Positions 24,216 to 35,683 of a DNA stretch of 64,000 nucleotides are shown here, one piece after another. The stretch covers positions 12,810,522 to 12,874,521 of the forward strand of contig NC_134465.1 in NCBI RefSeq assembly GCF_047948215.1, in the 5' to 3' direction. A program made the position numbers and the translations under genes. Every line of letters starts with the position of its first letter. Positions within the stretch are counted from its first letter, which is position 1. A model generated the notes under the pieces. That model was not told the DNA's origin, searched no databases, and saw only the letters and a program-made list of their open reading frames with translations. The stretch is from Lycorma delicatula (lineage: Eukaryota > Arthropoda > Insecta > Hemiptera > Fulgoridae).

Positions 24216-26682
24216 TATGAAATTTTGTTCTTCTGATACATTCCAGTGTGCATTTCATTTCAGATGCCGCTCATACTTGTTAAACTTTGTCACAATTGAA
24301 TACTGAATACTGTATTGGACTAAGCTTTGTTTGCATGGGAGGAATATGGTTTATGATCTGGCATGAATAAAAGATGTTCTTATGTTCTTATTAAAAATAT
24401 CAGCATTAACAAATCTTATTTTTTATATTGTACATTTAGAAAGTTGATTCAGTTCTGACATATGAGTACTGATTATAAAACAATATACATAATGCATGTC
24501 TTACTAAAAATAATTAATTGCAGTTAATGAAGTAAATTATTTTTTAATTGTATTTTAAAATAGGCAAGGTAACTCATTATCTGATTCCTGTTTATTGCCA
24601 TTATTACTATTACTGAGGTCAGACAAAACCAAAAAACCAAAGAATGTAATATTGTAATGTCGTGTAACAATTCAGTTAACTTTTCAGTTTTTTATTTTTA
24701 ATTTTTCAGTTAACTTATTTTTATATTTCATATTTAAATTTTACACTTTTTAATATTTAAATTAACAATAATGTCATATAATAATGGTCATAATGTTAGA
24801 CTAACAGTATTTTGATAAACAATTATTTGAGACGCATGTATTTGGTTTGTAATCAATTCTGTCATAACATTACACCTCTGAAAGTTTTTAGATATTATTC
24901 AATACTAGTTGTAGAGCACATGATTAACAATAGATAGTATATACGCTCAAACTTTAGTGAAAACGGAAAATATTGCTATTGTGATAATGTGATTTTGGGT
25001 AAATTAAAGAAAGAATAAAGTGATAAGAAATCTGAACTTGGTATAGATGATGATAGGGTTACTTTCTACAAGGAATTACAAAATATTACTAAATTATTTT
25101 CAATTCTTTTTTAATTTTTCAAAAAATGTATTTAATATCTTATTTACAGCTGTACTTTGTATTATCTGAATTCAAAAAAGAAGTTTCAAAATTAAATTCT
25201 ATTTGAGAATTATGCTTTTAAGTAAATTATCAGTTTTTAGAAAAAAAATACACCCAAAGAGTAAATAACTCCATTTCCAATTTTTAACTGTTTCTTTATT
25301 TTAACAATTAGTTAAAGTTTTTTTAACAGGAGGCGTAACATTGTTTTTACTAAAAAACAGGACAATATTTCTTTATACATTTATCAGAATTATCTAAAAG
25401 TGTTTTTTTACTCACATATTTTAAGCTTTCCCTACTGTGGAGATTCTGCTGTAGATTATGCTCCATTCACTTCTCAATTTTTTAATGAAGACTTCACCTT
25501 CATTACAGTAAAAGTCAGCTCATTTTGTTGTTTTATCTAGTGACTTTTGACTTACTTTTGTTTTTCTTGATGGTCATTAAAAGAACAGTAAATAGACAAA
25601 ATAATTCATTCCATAGATAACTAAAATATATCCTAAATGATAGTAACAGTTTAAAAATGTGTGGTAGGTGTCATAATCATGTGTAATGGTTGTAGGTAAT
25701 CTGACATGTGATAAAATCAGTCACAAAACTGACATGCCACTCTCAAGATATCAAACTCTAATTTTAGGTTTACTAGTGCATGGTTACCTGCAAAGCGATT
25801 TCCTGTTGCCTTTTTTAATAAGTTTATATACTGTTGCATACCAGCATTTCAAGCTTTTTGAAACGCTGGTGATGTTCAACCCTATAAGTCTATAATTGAA
25901 ATCTTCACTTCATTTACATCAAGGACTAACAGTGTAGTGAACACTATTACTCTCATAATTCTGACTCTAGTTTTCATATATCACAGCCATAAAAAAGTTT
26001 GGAACAAATAATGTGTGAAGTACTAATATATAATGTATAAAAAATAACCCAATCAATTATACTTCATCATCCCCCATTCATACCATTAGAACACCCAAAA
26101 GCCTTTCTTTATATAGTGCGCTTACTTTTGGGAAAGAAAACTTTATTCATAAACTTAAACAGAAAATTTATTATACAGAATGGTTTTTGATAACTAAACA
26201 AATGAGATGGGATTTGCTAATATAGGAGATAGAAATCAATTGATAAATATTTCTCTAAGGTTTTGTTTTGAATCTTAATTGACTTGTCAAAAAAATCTAT
26301 TTATTTTGACACTTGACGGTCTCACATGTATAACGGAGACATATATTTGTACCAGCATAATTGTTGAACTAATGGGGCTGACATACATTCTATAATTTCT
26401 CAATGTCATTTGAGTGGGAGGTGATGAATTCCAGTTGGACACTTTCCAATACTCATAAACTTACTAAAAATACTCAGAGATGTCACCTTTCAAAAGCACG
26501 TAAGTGTTAACAAATATGATTAATATTACCAAAGTTATACGATCCTAAAGCCATCCTACTGGGAAAATACAAAGAAATATTTTCCTCAATCCCAATATTA
26601 CACAATTGTGTATCAGTTGCAATTAAATGAGAAAATTAAAATAAAAAATGTATAAAGTTATTAACTTGTTTTCTTTTTTCAG
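24216..26682. other. Rest of intron C-D, no recognised element
   Basis: AT-rich intronic sequence. The block at about 25686-26000, with more balanced composition (phrases such as TGGTTACCTGCAAAGCGATT and CAGCATTTCAAGCTTTTTG), has the look of an old interspersed repeat, but I cannot assign a class. No exon-like open segment with epoxide hydrolase similarity was seen, and exons C and D join in frame without needing one. Confidence 0.55.
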
Positions 26683-27002
26683 GAGCACTGACACCACCAA
26701 TAAATTACTACAGAGCAAATTTAATGCTAAATTTAATGCCAGATAAAAACTTTTTAAAATCCATACCAAAAGATGATAAAAATTTACCGCCAGGATTATT
26801 ATTATTTGGTGAAAAAGATATAGCAATACATGTGGATAGTATTATAGGTACTGACCGTATAATACCAAATCTCTCAATTGAAATAATAAAAGATGCAACA
26901 CATTTTGTACAACAAGATGATCCTGATGCTGTTAACCAGTTAATGCAAGATTTTTTCGTTAAACTTCCAAAATTAAAAAAAGAAATAGAAGCCAGAGAGT
27001 AA
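26683..27002 (+). CDS. Epoxide hydrolase, terminal exon D
   Basis: Preceded by TTTTTTCAG and ends in TAA at 27000-27002. Completes the Gly split with exon C and encodes GALTPPINYYRANLM, the conserved second lid-Tyr motif. Next comes LPPGLLLFGEKDIAI, where the Asp after GEK is the likely charge-relay acid. IIKDATHFVQQDDPDAV then supplies the catalytic His. The C-terminus is charged (LKKEIEARE). The exons together therefore supply nucleophile, acid, histidine and both lid tyrosines; only the HGxP region is outside the visible exons. The frame is open for 105 codons. I consider the gene functional if its 5' exons exist. Confidence 0.95.
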
Positions 27003-27768
27003 ATGATTAGAATAATATAAAAAATCATTACTATACATATTTTATTAATAATAATAATTATTATTTTTAATTAAAATGTCAGATCTACTGTTTTATATCT
27101 AAATACAATTAATTGTTAGCCAAAGATTATTAATGGTAGAAGATTATATAATGGTACTGCATTATCATATTAATTTTGTCTTTGTGTTCCTTGTACTCTC
27201 CTTCTAACAGGCTGAACAATATTGATGAACTTGAATTATGGTTTCTAGCTACATAGATTATCTTCTAATCTTCATTTAACTCTGAACAAATGTTTACTTT
27301 ATTTTTGATTGCAAATAGCAAAAGTTTTAAATTAAATTATAAACTTAAAAAATTAAGAAATGTTAATAACAAAAAGAAAAATGTAATGCAGTCAATTAAT
27401 AAAAAGAAATTTTGTATAAACTTCCAAAGTTACAATAGGTTAATTTATTTTTTACTACATGGTATACTTATAAAATAAAGAATTAAGAAAGTGTTTGTTA
27501 TTTTATTACTATACTTTTAAAGAAATGTAACCTTTTAATTGTTGTATATTTATTTGTTTTTAATTAAAATATATGATTAAGTACTTATTTAAATATTTAT
27601 AATATAAATTACAATTTTATATTTAAATCATTAGGTTAAATCGCTTTTTAGTTACGATAAAATATTATAATATTATAACATAATTTATATTCTTTTTGTT
27701 ACAATAAAACATTATTAAATCAGTATATATGATCTTGTATTATTTCATATACACTAGGCTCTTCTTCA
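27003..27768 (+). other. Epoxide hydrolase 3' UTR/flank with candidate polyadenylation signals
   Basis: Very AT-rich. AATAAA hexamers occur at 27474-27479 and 27703-27708; several ATTAAA variants lie nearer the stop. The one at 27474 gives a 3' UTR of about 500 bp. No other gene was seen; the small open frame at 27290-27478 is low-complexity Lys/Asn/Ile and not credible. Confidence 0.5.
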
Positions 27769-27944
27769 GTGAGATGTGTGGTTACTTGAAATCCAACCAA
27801 CAAAAAAATCACCATTATCCACGATCTAGTATTCAAATCCATATAAAAGAAAAACTGCCTTTACTAGGATTTGAACTTAGAATTCTCGACTTCAAAACCA
27901 GCTGATTTGCGATGACAAGTTAACCACTAGACCGGCCTGGTTGG
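27769..27944 (-). repeat. tRNA-derived SINE, copy 5, truncated
   Basis: Minus-strand copy with CACTAGACCGGCCTGG (box A complement), CTAGGATTTGAAC (box B complement) and ATCTAGTATTCAAATCC. It lacks the 3' third of the consensus. Confidence 0.88.
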
Positions 27945-28579
27945 ATTATAAATTAGACCTAGTAACTAATTATATTCTCTGATTATAATTACTAGCAAAA
28001 ACGTATTAGTTCTTTGACATTTTGATTCATACTTCCTATTATGACATTATTTTGATGATGTACATAATTATGTTGTTTTTTTTTGTATAGCTTGGCGCTA
28101 GATAAAAAAAGCTTTCTTTGGCGTACAGTTTGTGAAATTGTAGAAAAACAATTACTTGAAAAATTATTATAATTAACTAAAGCAAAATGAAAGAGTTTGT
28201 TTGACATTACAGAGTTTGTGTATTGGATTAAGCAAATTCCAACATTTTTGTGGGTTGCAAATAACTCCCAAATCATCATTTTATCAGTCTATTTCATCAT
28301 GATTTCAAAAAATTGAAATACACTGCTGCGTTGAGAAAGACAATTTTGAAGGCAAGGCTCAATAAAAATTAAATATGTTCAAAAAACCATATTACCAGTT
28401 ATACTTTGATCTATTAAAACATATTAAAGCAGCCTAATCATTAGAGACCGGATTATATGTAACATATAAAGCTTGAAATATGCTTAAAATATGCAACTAA
28501 ATAAAAAAATAGTAATTTTTATTTCAAAATCAGCATACACTTAAAAAGTAGTTGAATAACATATCGATAAATTTGATAA

Positions 28580-29250
28580 TTAAAAATTATTTAACATTTT
28601 GTTACTTTTGTAAATGTAAACAACCAGTTACTGTTCCAAATGTTCAGTAGTAACATTGTGCCTTCGACCACTTCAAAATATTTTTATAAATGGAAAAGAA
28701 TCATTCCACATCCACTGAGGTAACTGGGCAGTATTTGAATTTAGGTGCTATGTTAGCACTTATTGTTTCTAGCAAAAGTTCACCCGTCCCATTAATAAAA
28801 CTATCAATTTAACACAAAGGTTCAAAATCTTTGTGTTTACAAGGAAAACCAAGGAAAAGTTTACAAGGGAATACCTCTGGCAATGTGGAGTTCATTTTGC
28901 AGATTTTATTCATTAATTGAATAAATTCAGTCAACGCTAAACTTGCGTTTCAAGTTTTTTAATACTAGCAGGTATGTGGAAAAAATGAGTGCTAATCACA
29001 GCTATGTTTTTTTTATACTAGAATCGTTAAATGCTTCCTTGAACTGACAACTGTCAAAGCCTCTGCACCAACAAAGTCTTTACAACACCTTTGATGGCCT
29101 TGAAATGTTGATTGTAAAACACTACAGCTTCAATCCATGTTTCCCGAGTTAACTACTGGTTCGAAAGGTAAAGGCACATTTCGCAGTTTTTTTTTTTATA
29201 GACCGTATTGCAAGCTGGTGTCTTAAGAAACTCTTTCTTTGTTGATAAAA
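28580..29250 (-). pseudogene. hAT-family transposase remnant
   Basis: Minus-strand translation in order: LTRETWIEAVVFYNQHFKAI and KGVVKTL (cf. TRWGTWLEA..YY..NF..IK), HIPASIKKLETQ, and near the end PKFKYCPVTSVDVE then FFSIYKNIL. The last is the hATC dimerisation motif FKYAPVTSVEVERSFS..KN.L with R and S lost. Multiple stops and frameshifts. It resembles the CGGBP1-like hAT proteins that are common in insect genomes. Sequence at 27992-28279 may be related debris but shows no motif. Confidence 0.65.
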
Positions 29251-29814
29251 CCAGTTTATTTACATTCCCAAATGTGGATTGGGTGAAGAGAGGGGGGAGG
29301 GGGAAGAGAGAGTGATGTAAAGAGCTTGAGCATTAGAGAAATAGATTTTAGGAAATTAAATAAATTTTGCCAAAATATCAATAGTTTTAATGACACAAGT
29401 CATATAACGTGCACAGTCGAGAATATGACACACAATAACAATAATCCGAAGGGCATTCTGAACATTACATGAGATGATATGAAGAATCCATGCCTTAATC
29501 TGGTATATTCAAACGATAAACTACCACTTCCTAACAACAATCATCTTAATGACTATCATGGGATTACGTAGCGCATTTTAACAAAAAATGTTTCAAAAAG
29601 CAGGCTTAATCAGAACAGATGACCTACAAAATTTAGCGAATTCTAAACTTCCTTAGTAATTACATCAGCTTTTGCCTGAGTTTCCTAAAGGGAACCTACC
29701 TACATATAGTGAATTTATTTATAGTAAATAAACCTCCAGTCGAGTAATAAAAATAAACTAAATAATTTGAAAAAAATTTTGTATATACAAAAGTTACATT
29801 GATAATTATGTTAC

Positions 29815-30370
29815 TTCTTGACATTGAATTTGGGAGCAAACTGTCATACTATGACCTCAGCTTGTCTATTCCCTGCTCAAAGTACAGTGCCACCAAGTAC
29901 CTACCTTTGTCTTTATACAAGAGTTCATCATTGTTTTTTAAGTGTTATGTAGCTTATCAATTCCTCAATTCTTAGAACATATGAAAATCAGATGGTGCCA
30001 AATCAGAGCTGTAAGTGGGATAGCAAAAAATCTGCCACTATTAACTTGTTTAGCATACCATTAATGCTAACGATGTGAGGCTATGCATTGTCATAAAAAA
30101 AAAACTAATCCCTTGCCATATTCTGTATCGTTCTCCTAAGCTATTCAACATTTCACAAAAACTGTGAATGAGTATTATCAATCCAGGTTCATAAATTCTG
30201 CCAACAAAATTTCTTTTCGATCCCAAACATGGTAGCCATCATTTTATCTTTGTTAGAATTTGTTTTTTTATTATCTGCTTGTTGAGTGAGTGGTGTGTAC
30301 ATCACTCTTTAAACTCTTGTCTCAAAAACTATGAACCGAATCTAATGTCTCATCCCCCAGTAATAATATT
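29815..30370 (-). pseudogene. Second mariner transposase remnant
   Basis: Minus-strand translation gives YDNAxPHIVSINGMLNKL (mariner HDNARPH), then after a frameshift PTYSSDLAPSDFHMF. This is the HPPYSPDLAPSDFHLF block holding the third catalytic Asp of the DD34D triad. Next come a NNDELLYKDKGRYL-like tail and GIDKLRS.YDSLL, matching the mariner C-terminus. Stops at several positions; inactive. It is distinct from the element at 23127. Confidence 0.75.
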
Positions 30371-31354
30371 TTTTAAGATATAACTTTGGAATTAATTAAC
30401 TTTGGAAGCTTGGGAATTATTAAAATATTATTTTATTCATATAAAATCATAATTAACTTATCAGTAAAAAAAAAATGTAGTTATTAATTATAGATTAACA
30501 TATATTCTACATGTTTTTTTTTTTTTTTTTTTTTCAACGTGTATTACAATATTATAAAGGCATAAATTAACAATTACAATAATCTGACTAGAATTAGAAA
30601 TTTTAAGAGTACAAAAATTTAACGTAACTCATACTTTATGTCAGATACAATATATAATATTAGTTAGCAATAAATTACTTGAAAACTAATAAAAATGTAT
30701 TATTTTTTAGTTTACAACAGTTAAAATTAATATCTAAAATAAAAAAAACAATAATATTATTATGATATTCTTCTTGTTAACTAAAGTCATTAACCGAGGT
30801 GGAAGATTAGTAATTATTTAACAATGATATAGAAATAAAGAAATCATTTTTTTGGTAAATTATGTAATATGAAAATAACTGAACACAAAAGCGATAAGTT
30901 ATTTTTGTAATATTGGAAGTCATTTCTGTGTTTAAAATTTAATAATACTTAACCTCCATCCATAATTATAAGTTCCAATGCAAAATCATTTCCAGGGATT
31001 TTCATACCATTTTAATTTAAGAAAACCTCACTTGCTATTTCTTATTTCAAAATATCACTATTTATTATGGGGGGGTAATTATTTTATTTTATGGGGGGTA
31101 AGGAACAGGTATGTAGTTCAGTAGTACTCCTTACCTTGCATTATTGTTAATTTTTTACGGCAACTGCTATTTAACATTGCTGATATAAATATTTACATCC
31201 TGTATGAGTACAAATATCAAATAAAGGTGCATCAATGAACTTTTCTCTCTTTAAGTGAACCATTTTTCTTCTTCTGACACATATTTATCAGAGATAAACT
31301 CTCAAATAAAAACATAATACAAAGGTTAAAAAAGCTGATAACAAAAATGTAGTG
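30371..31354. other. AT-rich stretch, nothing recognised
   Basis: Contains a poly-T run of about 22 at 30513-30534 and a short G-run near 31070-31100. No gene, RNA or terminal repeat could be supported. Confidence 0.5.
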
Positions 31355-31746
31355 CTTTCCTGGCATCAGGTATTTATTCTTATGTAGTGGAAACATAATG
31401 ATACATGAAAAAGTTACCTAAGATTTCTTTTTTAAGTTTATAGTAAAATTATCATTATATGTTTAAAGAAAATTTAAAAAAAGTTTCAATTTGGGGGAAA
31501 ATTATTTTAAAAAATAAGAAAGTATGCATGCATGTACTAAACTTAATATAAAGTGGGTTATGTTTGCAAAATTTTGAGAAAATTGGCCCCAAAAAATTAT
31601 CTACCCCATCCCCAGGAGATATTGACCCCAAAATTTAACAACAAATTGCCCCATATACACGAGTCTCTGTACAAAATTTCATCGAAGTCGGTTTATCCAG
31701 TCAAAAGTTCTTGCAACATAGCCCTTAAGTTATGATGCCAGGAAAG
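31355..31746. mobile_element. Candidate MITE with 14-bp terminal inverted repeats
   Basis: CTTTCCTGGCATCA at 31355-31368 is the exact reverse complement of 31733-31746. The 392-bp interior has no credible frame and ends in TTTCATCGAAGTCGG, a phrase of the sort common in insect non-autonomous repeats. No clear target-site duplication was found, so a chance pair cannot be fully excluded. Confidence 0.45.
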
Positions 31747-32439
31747 TAAAAATATTAAGTTTAAGATTTTTAATTACAGGTTATTAAATTTTCTTAAGGT
31801 TAAATTAAAAAAAAAAATAACTCCATATTTTACTTTTTGTGAAAATATCTGAAATATTTTTTTGTAATCAAACTAAATTTATTTAATAAAACATTTTAAA
31901 ATCCCGTAATGCTGTCATTCATTTTTGTATCTATATAATTGTCTGGTTTAATAGTTAATTATATACTCTGATATCAGTTGACAGTTCAACTGATTATTTT
32001 TTTTGGCAGTTATGATCTAAATGAATTAAAACATAATTTTTAAAACATTATATTAAATAAATTTATTAAGATGTCCAAAAAAAATAACTTTATTTGATTA
32101 TTTTTATACCTGCGTATTTCTGATGATAAAAGTGTCTCACTATGGTGAAACTGTTATATAATCAATGTGTTTTCCCCCTCTTAAACCACTTATTTTCAGT
32201 AAAATCAAACAAAATTTATGTATTGTTTTATATACAGATGGGAAATGACTGTATATGATATCTAAGAAACACACCTGATTAATATTTCAATAGAAAAATC
32301 TGTGCATTCATATTAGATTTTTTTTCAGTTCATATGACTCTCCTGTCATACATAGCAACTACAACAGCTCTTTGGAATGCATTCAGCAGTTACTCGAAGT
32401 CTGTCATATGGGCTAAAAATACTGAGAAGAGAGATTGGT

Positions 32440-32823
32440 TTTTAAACAGCAGCCCCAGCTGAAAGGGCTGGCATACCTTGGTAATGTCTGTTCCAAAGAA
32501 CAGCTCGGAACTCAAAAGTAGGAAGCTCAAATAACATCGGACCCGACATCTTTGGGGGGAGTTAAAACCATAGTCCTGGTGGGGAGTACTATCTCTGGGT
32601 ATTCCTTATTTGAGGCAAAAGCATTTCAAGACCATAATCCTGGTGGGAAACTTCCTTCTGGGGTTCCCCAGAATTAAAACCTGGGGTTCCCCAGGCAAGG
32701 CAGAATTAAGACCGAGACTGAGTTATACTTAATTGTAGGTTCAGCTCTGGAGAACGGGAAATAAGAAAAAAACATTTAATTTGAGATACATCATGAACTG
32801 TGGGGTTACGTTTAAGACACCCA
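32440..32823 (+). other. GC-richer repeat-like block of unknown class
   Basis: Contains two similar phrases (ATAGTCCTGGTGGGGAG and ATAATCCTGGTGGGAAAC) and a doubled GGGGTTCCCCAG. The composition contrasts with its AT-rich surroundings. It may be part of an older retrotransposon 5' UTR but no ORF supports this. Confidence 0.35.
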
Positions 32824-33033
32824 GGGATGGATTTGAATACTAGATCGTGGATACCGGTGGTCTTTAGTGGCTGGGTTTCAATTAACCACACGTCTCAGGA
32901 ATGGTCGAACTGAGACTGTACAAGACTGCACTTCATTTACACTCATATATATCATCCTCATTCACCCTCTGAAGTATTATCTGAAAGCTAATTACTGGTG
33001 ACTAAACAGGAAAAAAAAAGAAGGGATGGATTT
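32824..33033 (+). repeat. tRNA-derived SINE, copy 6, 5'-truncated, with target-site duplication
   Basis: Begins inside the element at ATGGATTTGAATACTAGATC and runs to AACAGGAAAAAAAAAG at 33020. The word GGGATGGATTT occurs at its start (32824-32834, overlapping the element by microhomology) and directly after its tail (33023-33033). Confidence 0.85.
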
Positions 33034-33453
33034 TTCAGGTCCTGAAAAGTTCTCTCATATAACCGTGTTTGCTCTCTATTATTGTATAAGTGAGTTTATT
33101 TTTACTTATTTTGTGTTATTTTTGCTGTTTCTTTGGTTTTTTTTTAACTGTGTTCTGTACTGTGTCACGTCCACACATTATCCAGTTTGTACTTTTGACA
33201 CCTATTTTTGTGGGTTTACCTGTGATTTACGTTATATTTGAATTTCTTGCATTATTTTGTGTTAATATTTATTTTTTTATGTTTAATTATATATCTTAAA
33301 ATTATTTATATCGAACTCTAGCCTACAGTTGCTAAGACACGTTTAATAACAGTGTCAGCTGTTCATTTATTTGTTTATATTTTTTGTTTACTTTTGTAAC
33401 TTTGTATTGTGTTTGATCTTTTCAGAGCATTTGGCATAATATTTTGTTAATAT

Positions 33454-34940
33454 GTTTGATCCGAATAACGATACAGTAACCAAGAAATCTGGTGCCCTGT
33501 CTTGAAAAACAAGAACAAGGAGTGCTCTCACAAGAAAGGTTAAGGCTAGTGGTTTGGATAGAAATCCTGCCACCACTGACAAGGGCATGCTTGAGGCTAC
33601 GGGGTTGACTTCTCAGGAATGTCAGAAATGGATTCAGGCGTGGCTGAACATACGAACCCTTCCTATGTTGATTTTGAGGAGAATGGAGCCATTGGCTGCC
33701 ACTTGTTAATGAGCTATTGATGAATCTTGCATGACTGATCAAGAGTCATGCTGCGATGCAGAGCGAGTGGGGCAGCCTATCACACCGGTTAATATGAGTA
33801 GTTCTCAGATTAAAAAATGGAAAGGACTGGTGCTACAGCTGATGGCAAGATGCAGCTTGAGAAAGACGGTCTGGATTTGCTAGATGCAACTGATGAACTT
33901 CTTTCGTCATTCACAGATGGTCAGTTTACAGGCAAGAATTTATATAGACTCATTAGGAATGTGTGGTATTTGACGCAGGACTTTGTTGACCTCAGTTTGG
34001 AACTGACTAATAGCAAAAGCGACGGGTGTGATAAGGAGACTCATACGTCCAAGATTGCCCATGATGCTATTGAACGAGTTCTTGAGTCTGGTGACATTGA
34101 AGATCTTGCTGAGGTGGCCGGCTCTCACTGGAATAAGGACTTGTACTCCAAGGCGGACGTCAGGAAAGGCCTATGAGCACCTATGCTTCAATGGTTTGTA
34201 GTCGTGTGCCTGGGGTGTGTTGGAGACTGAACTCAAAGGCTGTCATTCCCGGTGGCACTGTGCTCAGAGACTGTCAGAGCACTGATATCTTTTTACACAA
34301 GGACGAGGGTTCAGATACCACGAAGGTATACATACTTATGGTTCAGGATGAGGACATGGACTTAATTAGGCATATGTTTGAAGCCCTCTCGTAGATCCGG
34401 GGGGCGGAGGATGGTAAGCTGGTGTTTTTTGGCCTAACAGCATGGCTTGAGATCATTTTCTGAAAGTCTTGGAATACTGGTCCAGGAGGGAGGCGGCGCC
34501 ACCGACTGCTCTATTGTTAAACATGGTTGAGATTTCTACGCCCAAGGTGGACATGCCCAGAGGCCCTAAAATGGCTGTTGTTACTGTCCGTCGAAATGGC
34601 ACCAACTATGCAGACCTCCTCAATAAGGTCAAAGGAGGGATTGGCGATGACATGGCTGAGGACATCCTCCTATCTGTTCGCAGGGAAAGTGCTAAGTGCT
34701 TGGAATAGAGTTCAAGATGTTGACTTGAAACACAAGGATGTGAAGAAGAGATTGGGGAAAACTCTTCAAGGAGCCCAGGTTATAGACCGAAGTGGAAACT
34801 TCAGATTGCAGTCTATTTGCATCAAGGACCTTGATACAACTCAAGAGGAGGTGGAACAGGCTGTTTGGAGGGAGGTGGGTGATGCAGTCTACATGTGAGT
34901 CTCCCCTCTACGACCAGCTTACGGCAACACGTTGAGAGCC
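33454..34940 (+). pseudogene. LINE ORF1 (gag-like), decayed
   Basis: Starts at ATG 33454 (MFDPNNDTVTKKSGALS, then an in-frame stop). The same frame continues KTRTRSALTRKVKASGL. Successive frames then give ERTGATADGKMQLEKDGLDL (33817-34176), MSTYASMVCSRVPG (34173-34394) and PKMAVVTVRRNGTNYADLLN followed by KVKGGIGDDMAEDILLSVRR (34469-34708). The last is the conserved R1-clade ORF1 block. Then RLGKTLQGAQVIDRSGN and ICIKDLDTTQEEVEQAVWRE (to 34898) follow. At least four frame changes. A lone CLDCDDLGHH near 34990-35020 may be the last zinc knuckle of this copy. Confidence 0.8.
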
Positions 34941-35040
34941 ACTGCCTGACTCCTGCACAGAGAGGTAATGCGGCTTGCTGAAAAATTGCCTTGACTGTGA
35001 TGATTTGGGCCATCACCAGAAGCTGTAAACATCAAACATC

Positions 35041-35130
35041 ATGCTAAGAGTGCTGCTTTCTAATGCAAATAGATGCTTTCTCTCCCGTGATCTTGTGGAT
35101 GAGCTAGCTATGGAGGTTTTGGTTACATCG
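35041..35130 (+). pseudogene. ORF2 endonuclease N-terminus, first occurrence
   Basis: MLRVLLSNANRCFLSRDLVD and ELAMEV match the start of the R1-clade AP endonuclease (LRVLQ.NLNRCR.SHDL...A.E). It breaks off at about 35130 and passes in frame into ORF1-type sequence (VRPAYRNTQ), so it is an endonuclease start fused upstream of another ORF1's C-terminal half. Confidence 0.6.
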
Positions 35131-35460
35131 GTCAGACCAGCATACCGAAACACGCAGAATGCTACCATCGTGCTTCCACAGAAACAGGCAGTGAAATTGT
35201 GCCAGCACAGAAGAGTATTAATAGGATGGCACACCTGCAGGGTGGAGTTGCAACAGAAAGTAGACAGGTGCTACAGATTCTGGGAGCCTGGGCATAAAAC
35301 TGTAGAATGCAGGGGCCCTGACAGGTCGAAAAGGTGCTATAACTGCGGGGCAGAAGGGCACTTCAGGGCAGCCTGCAAAGAATCTGGTAGATGCGCAGCA
35401 TACGGCAAGGAGGGTCACCGGATGGGTAGCCTTTTGTGTAGCAGAACTGACCAACAATGA
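35131..35460 (+). pseudogene. LINE ORF1 C-terminal half with CCHC zinc knuckles
   Basis: VRPAYRNTQNATIVLP, KQAVKLCQHRRVLIGWHTCR and then three knuckles. The first is CYRFWEPGHKTVEC (second Cys now Phe), the second CYNCGAEGHFRAAC (complete CX2CX4HX4C) and the third CAAYGKEGHRMGSLLC (second Cys now Tyr; ends HRMGS.C as in R1-clade ORF1 proteins). Nucleic-acid binding role in the parent element. Stop at 35458-35460. Two lost cysteines argue against function. Confidence 0.85.
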
Positions 35461-35527
35461 GGATACTGCAGATCAACCTCAATAGATGTAGACTCACGCA
35501 TGACCTGGTATGCTTAAATGTGGTTTC
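35459..35527 (+). pseudogene. ORF2 endonuclease N-terminus, second occurrence
   Basis: The ATG at 35459 overlaps the TGA of the preceding frame by two bases (ATGA), the usual ORF1/ORF2 junction arrangement. It encodes MRILQINLNRCRLTHDLV and then breaks into unrelated 3' UTR-like sequence (CTCGAGAGGGGGGGCTGGTG). This is a large internal deletion. Confidence 0.75.
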
Positions 35528-35683
35528 CGGCCTCGAGAGGGGGGGCTGGTGAGGTGGAGGTTTAGTCTGTAGGGCGCAGGCTACATACGCCATAACATCT
35601 GTGGAACCTATTAGCGAACCCAACACTTTGTCTGTAAATGGGATTACTCCCCTAACCAAAAGAAAAAAAAAGGGGATGGATTT

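Larger units (their letters stand above)
33034..35672 (+). mobile_element. Mosaic R1-like non-LTR retrotransposon remnant
   Basis: Bounded by GGGATGGATTT at 33023-33033 and 35673-35683, an 11-bp target-site duplication. From left to right: a pyrimidine-rich 5' UTR-like region to about 33450, a decayed gag-like ORF1, an endonuclease start, the zinc-knuckle half of an ORF1, a second endonuclease start, about 140 bp of 3' UTR-like sequence and a short poly(A) ending at 35671. The bulk of ORF2, including all of the RT, is missing. Composition is much more GC-rich than the neighbourhood. Confidence 0.85.

Noticed and set aside
33026..33299. Two small hydrophobic frames that look like membrane proteins
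   Set aside because: They arise from the T-rich 5' UTR of the LINE; no start context or homology.
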